This document shows, piece by piece, positions 5,410 through 5,759 of a stretch of DNA of 5,759 bases; within the stretch, counting starts at the first letter, position 1, and every line of letters begins with the position of its first letter. The position numbers were made by a program, and so were the translations under genes. Origin of the DNA: DATAYF01 sp036272735. GTDB taxonomy: Bacteria; Chloroflexota; Ktedonobacteria; Ktedonobacterales; Ktedonobacteraceae. The notes under the pieces were generated by a model. It was not told the origin of the DNA. It worked only from the letters and a program-made list of their open reading frames with translations, and searched no databases. Location: NCBI GenBank assembly GCA_036272735.1, contig DATAYF010000385.1, positions 1 to 5,759 of the forward strand. The letters are read 5' to 3'.

Positions 5410-5413
5410 CCTC
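5410..5413 (-). promoter_or_regulatory. Ribosome binding site deciding the TTG start of iscB
   Basis: GAGG, 6 bases ahead of TTG (5403-5401). The alternative GTG at 5394 would place the site 15 bases away and remove the first residues of the PLMP-type domain. It lies at the 3' edge of the omega-RNA, so RNA folding or IscB binding could affect translation. Confidence 0.6.
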
Positions 5414-5662
5414 TACTTTCGTAGGTAATGTGTTGCCTCGACAATGATAGAGGGCGGTACTTTTCCCTGAGCACTGCATAACACCCCGTTTTGCTGTTTA
5501 ACCCAGGAATTCTAGAGCTACAGGCTGGCACGCACCCGTAGGTAGGAACTTGAACGCTCCCTTCTATCGTAGCCCGATCACTCCGAAGAGTTCACAGGCT
5601 AAGTCTGAACAGGTCCAGGCTTGCTTTCACAAGCCCCCGTCTTTAGACGTGGGGTACCTGAC
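5414..5662 (-). ncRNA. HEARO / omega-RNA guide scaffold of IscB
   Basis: The roughly 250 bases between the left end and iscB hold no plausible gene but much RNA structure on the minus strand. In order from 5662: GTCAGG; the hairpin CCCC-A-CGTC-TAAA-GACG-GGGG (5654-5634); GCTTG/CAAGC (about 5634-5619); GTTCA/TGAAC (5610-5606 with 5594-5590); and ACTC-TTCG-GAGT (5591-5580), a stable UUCG tetraloop that forms only on this strand. Further on comes GGGTGCGTGCCAGCC. Position and size match the HNH-endonuclease-associated RNA (HEARO), shown elsewhere to be the IscB guide RNA. The guide would be the flanking sequence just 5' of it. The exact 3' end is not visible and may overlap the ribosome site. 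Confidence 0.85.
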
Positions 5663-5678
5663 ATGCGTCCTATCAGCA
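5663..5678 (-). other. Putative guide segment of the IscB omega-RNA
   Basis: IscB guide RNAs carry about 16 nt of host flank at the 5' end. The minus-strand flank touching the left end ends in ATAGGACGCAT. The border rests on comparison with one relic, so it may shift by a few bases. I found no convincing second copy of this segment in the window. Confidence 0.45.
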
Positions 5679-5723
5679 AGACCGGCTTCCCCGCCTCCTT
5701 GTAAATCACCACATCCATTGTTG

Positions 5724-5729
5724 ATTATA
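5724..5729 (-). promoter_or_regulatory. Consensus -10 box upstream of the IscB element
   Basis: Minus-strand TATAAT, a perfect -10 hexamer, lies about 60 bases outside the left end. Only TTCAGG, 18 bases farther upstream, could serve as a weak -35. If used, the guide RNA and iscB would be transcribed from a promoter in host flank, giving a precursor that needs 5' trimming. Confidence 0.35.
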
Positions 5730-5759
5730 CATTATCGGTGAGAAACCCCTGAATTTGTG

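Larger units (their letters stand above)
4090..5662 (-). mobile_element. IscB element (IS200/IS605-type ends, no transposase of its own)
   Basis: The element comprises a left end with a CACGTCTAAAGACG hairpin, an omega-RNA region, iscB, and a right end with the near-identical CATGTCTAAAG hairpin in the same orientation. The left border is set at 5662 because GTCAGG is shared with the relic ending at 2629 while the sequence beyond differs. The right border is less sure and falls between 4090 and 4104. No TnpA (Y1 transposase) gene is present, so movement would need a transposase in trans. No target duplication is expected for this family, and none was seen. Confidence 0.75.

Noticed and set aside
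5404..5678. CRISPR-type array or tracrRNA near the nuclease
   Set aside because: No direct repeats with spacers anywhere in the window; the nuclease is IscB, not Cas9.
5662..5700. AAGGAGG at 5700-5694 as the ribosome site of a leader peptide
   Set aside because: The nearest start codons (TTG at 5679, ATG at 5664) are too far away and the ATG opens only a short frame through the omega-RNA.

Overview
The window looks like chromosomal DNA from a member of the Chloroflexota, most like Ktedonobacter and its relatives. This is an inference from gene content: an IscB with a HEARO-type RNA leader, relics of IS200/IS605-type ends, an AraC regulator beside a VOC/PhnB-like protein, roughly 50% GC, and well-spaced Shine-Dalgarno sites at some starts. 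No rRNA, tRNA or housekeeping gene is present to settle the taxonomy. Every convincing gene lies on the minus strand.

Layout from the right edge in the direction of transcription: (1) 5759-4090 is a complete IscB element. It has a left-end hairpin, a structured HEARO/omega-RNA region of about 250 nt, and a 429-codon iscB with TTG start. All RuvC and HNH catalytic residues are present, and the stop codon is embedded in the right-end hairpin. (2) 4077-2710 holds an AraC-family regulator followed by a PhnB-like VOC protein, probably one unit with a possible internal promoter. The IscB element ends 13 bases before the AraC start. (3) 2694-2199 is a non-coding interval. It holds a perfect palindrome, an orphan structured relic resembling the IscB left end, a second copy of a promoter-like module, and the likely promoter of the next gene. 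(4) 2198-702 encodes a 14-TM-type DHA2/EmrB-family drug exporter. (5) 701-512 holds another palindrome and the first copy of the promoter-like module. (6) 511-98 encodes a small glyoxalase/VOC protein, followed by a third palindrome at 21-76.

Two things stand out. One is the intact RNA-guided nuclease locus together with a possible stand-alone guide-RNA relic about 3 kb away. The other is a family of three long, loop-free perfect palindromes (50-58 bp). Each lies 15-47 bp beyond the stop codon that ends a minus-strand unit. They share a 24-nt half-site design, CATAAAG plus a variable block plus TTAATGGTTT plus SG. At the five variable positions both arms have changed together, so symmetry has been kept while sequence drifted. 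They may be 3'-end processing or termination signals, protein-binding sites or a REP-like mobile repeat; I do not recognise the family.

The host genes look like a small resistance or stress neighbourhood (exporter, two VOC proteins, an AraC regulator). The VOC substrates cannot be read from the sequence.
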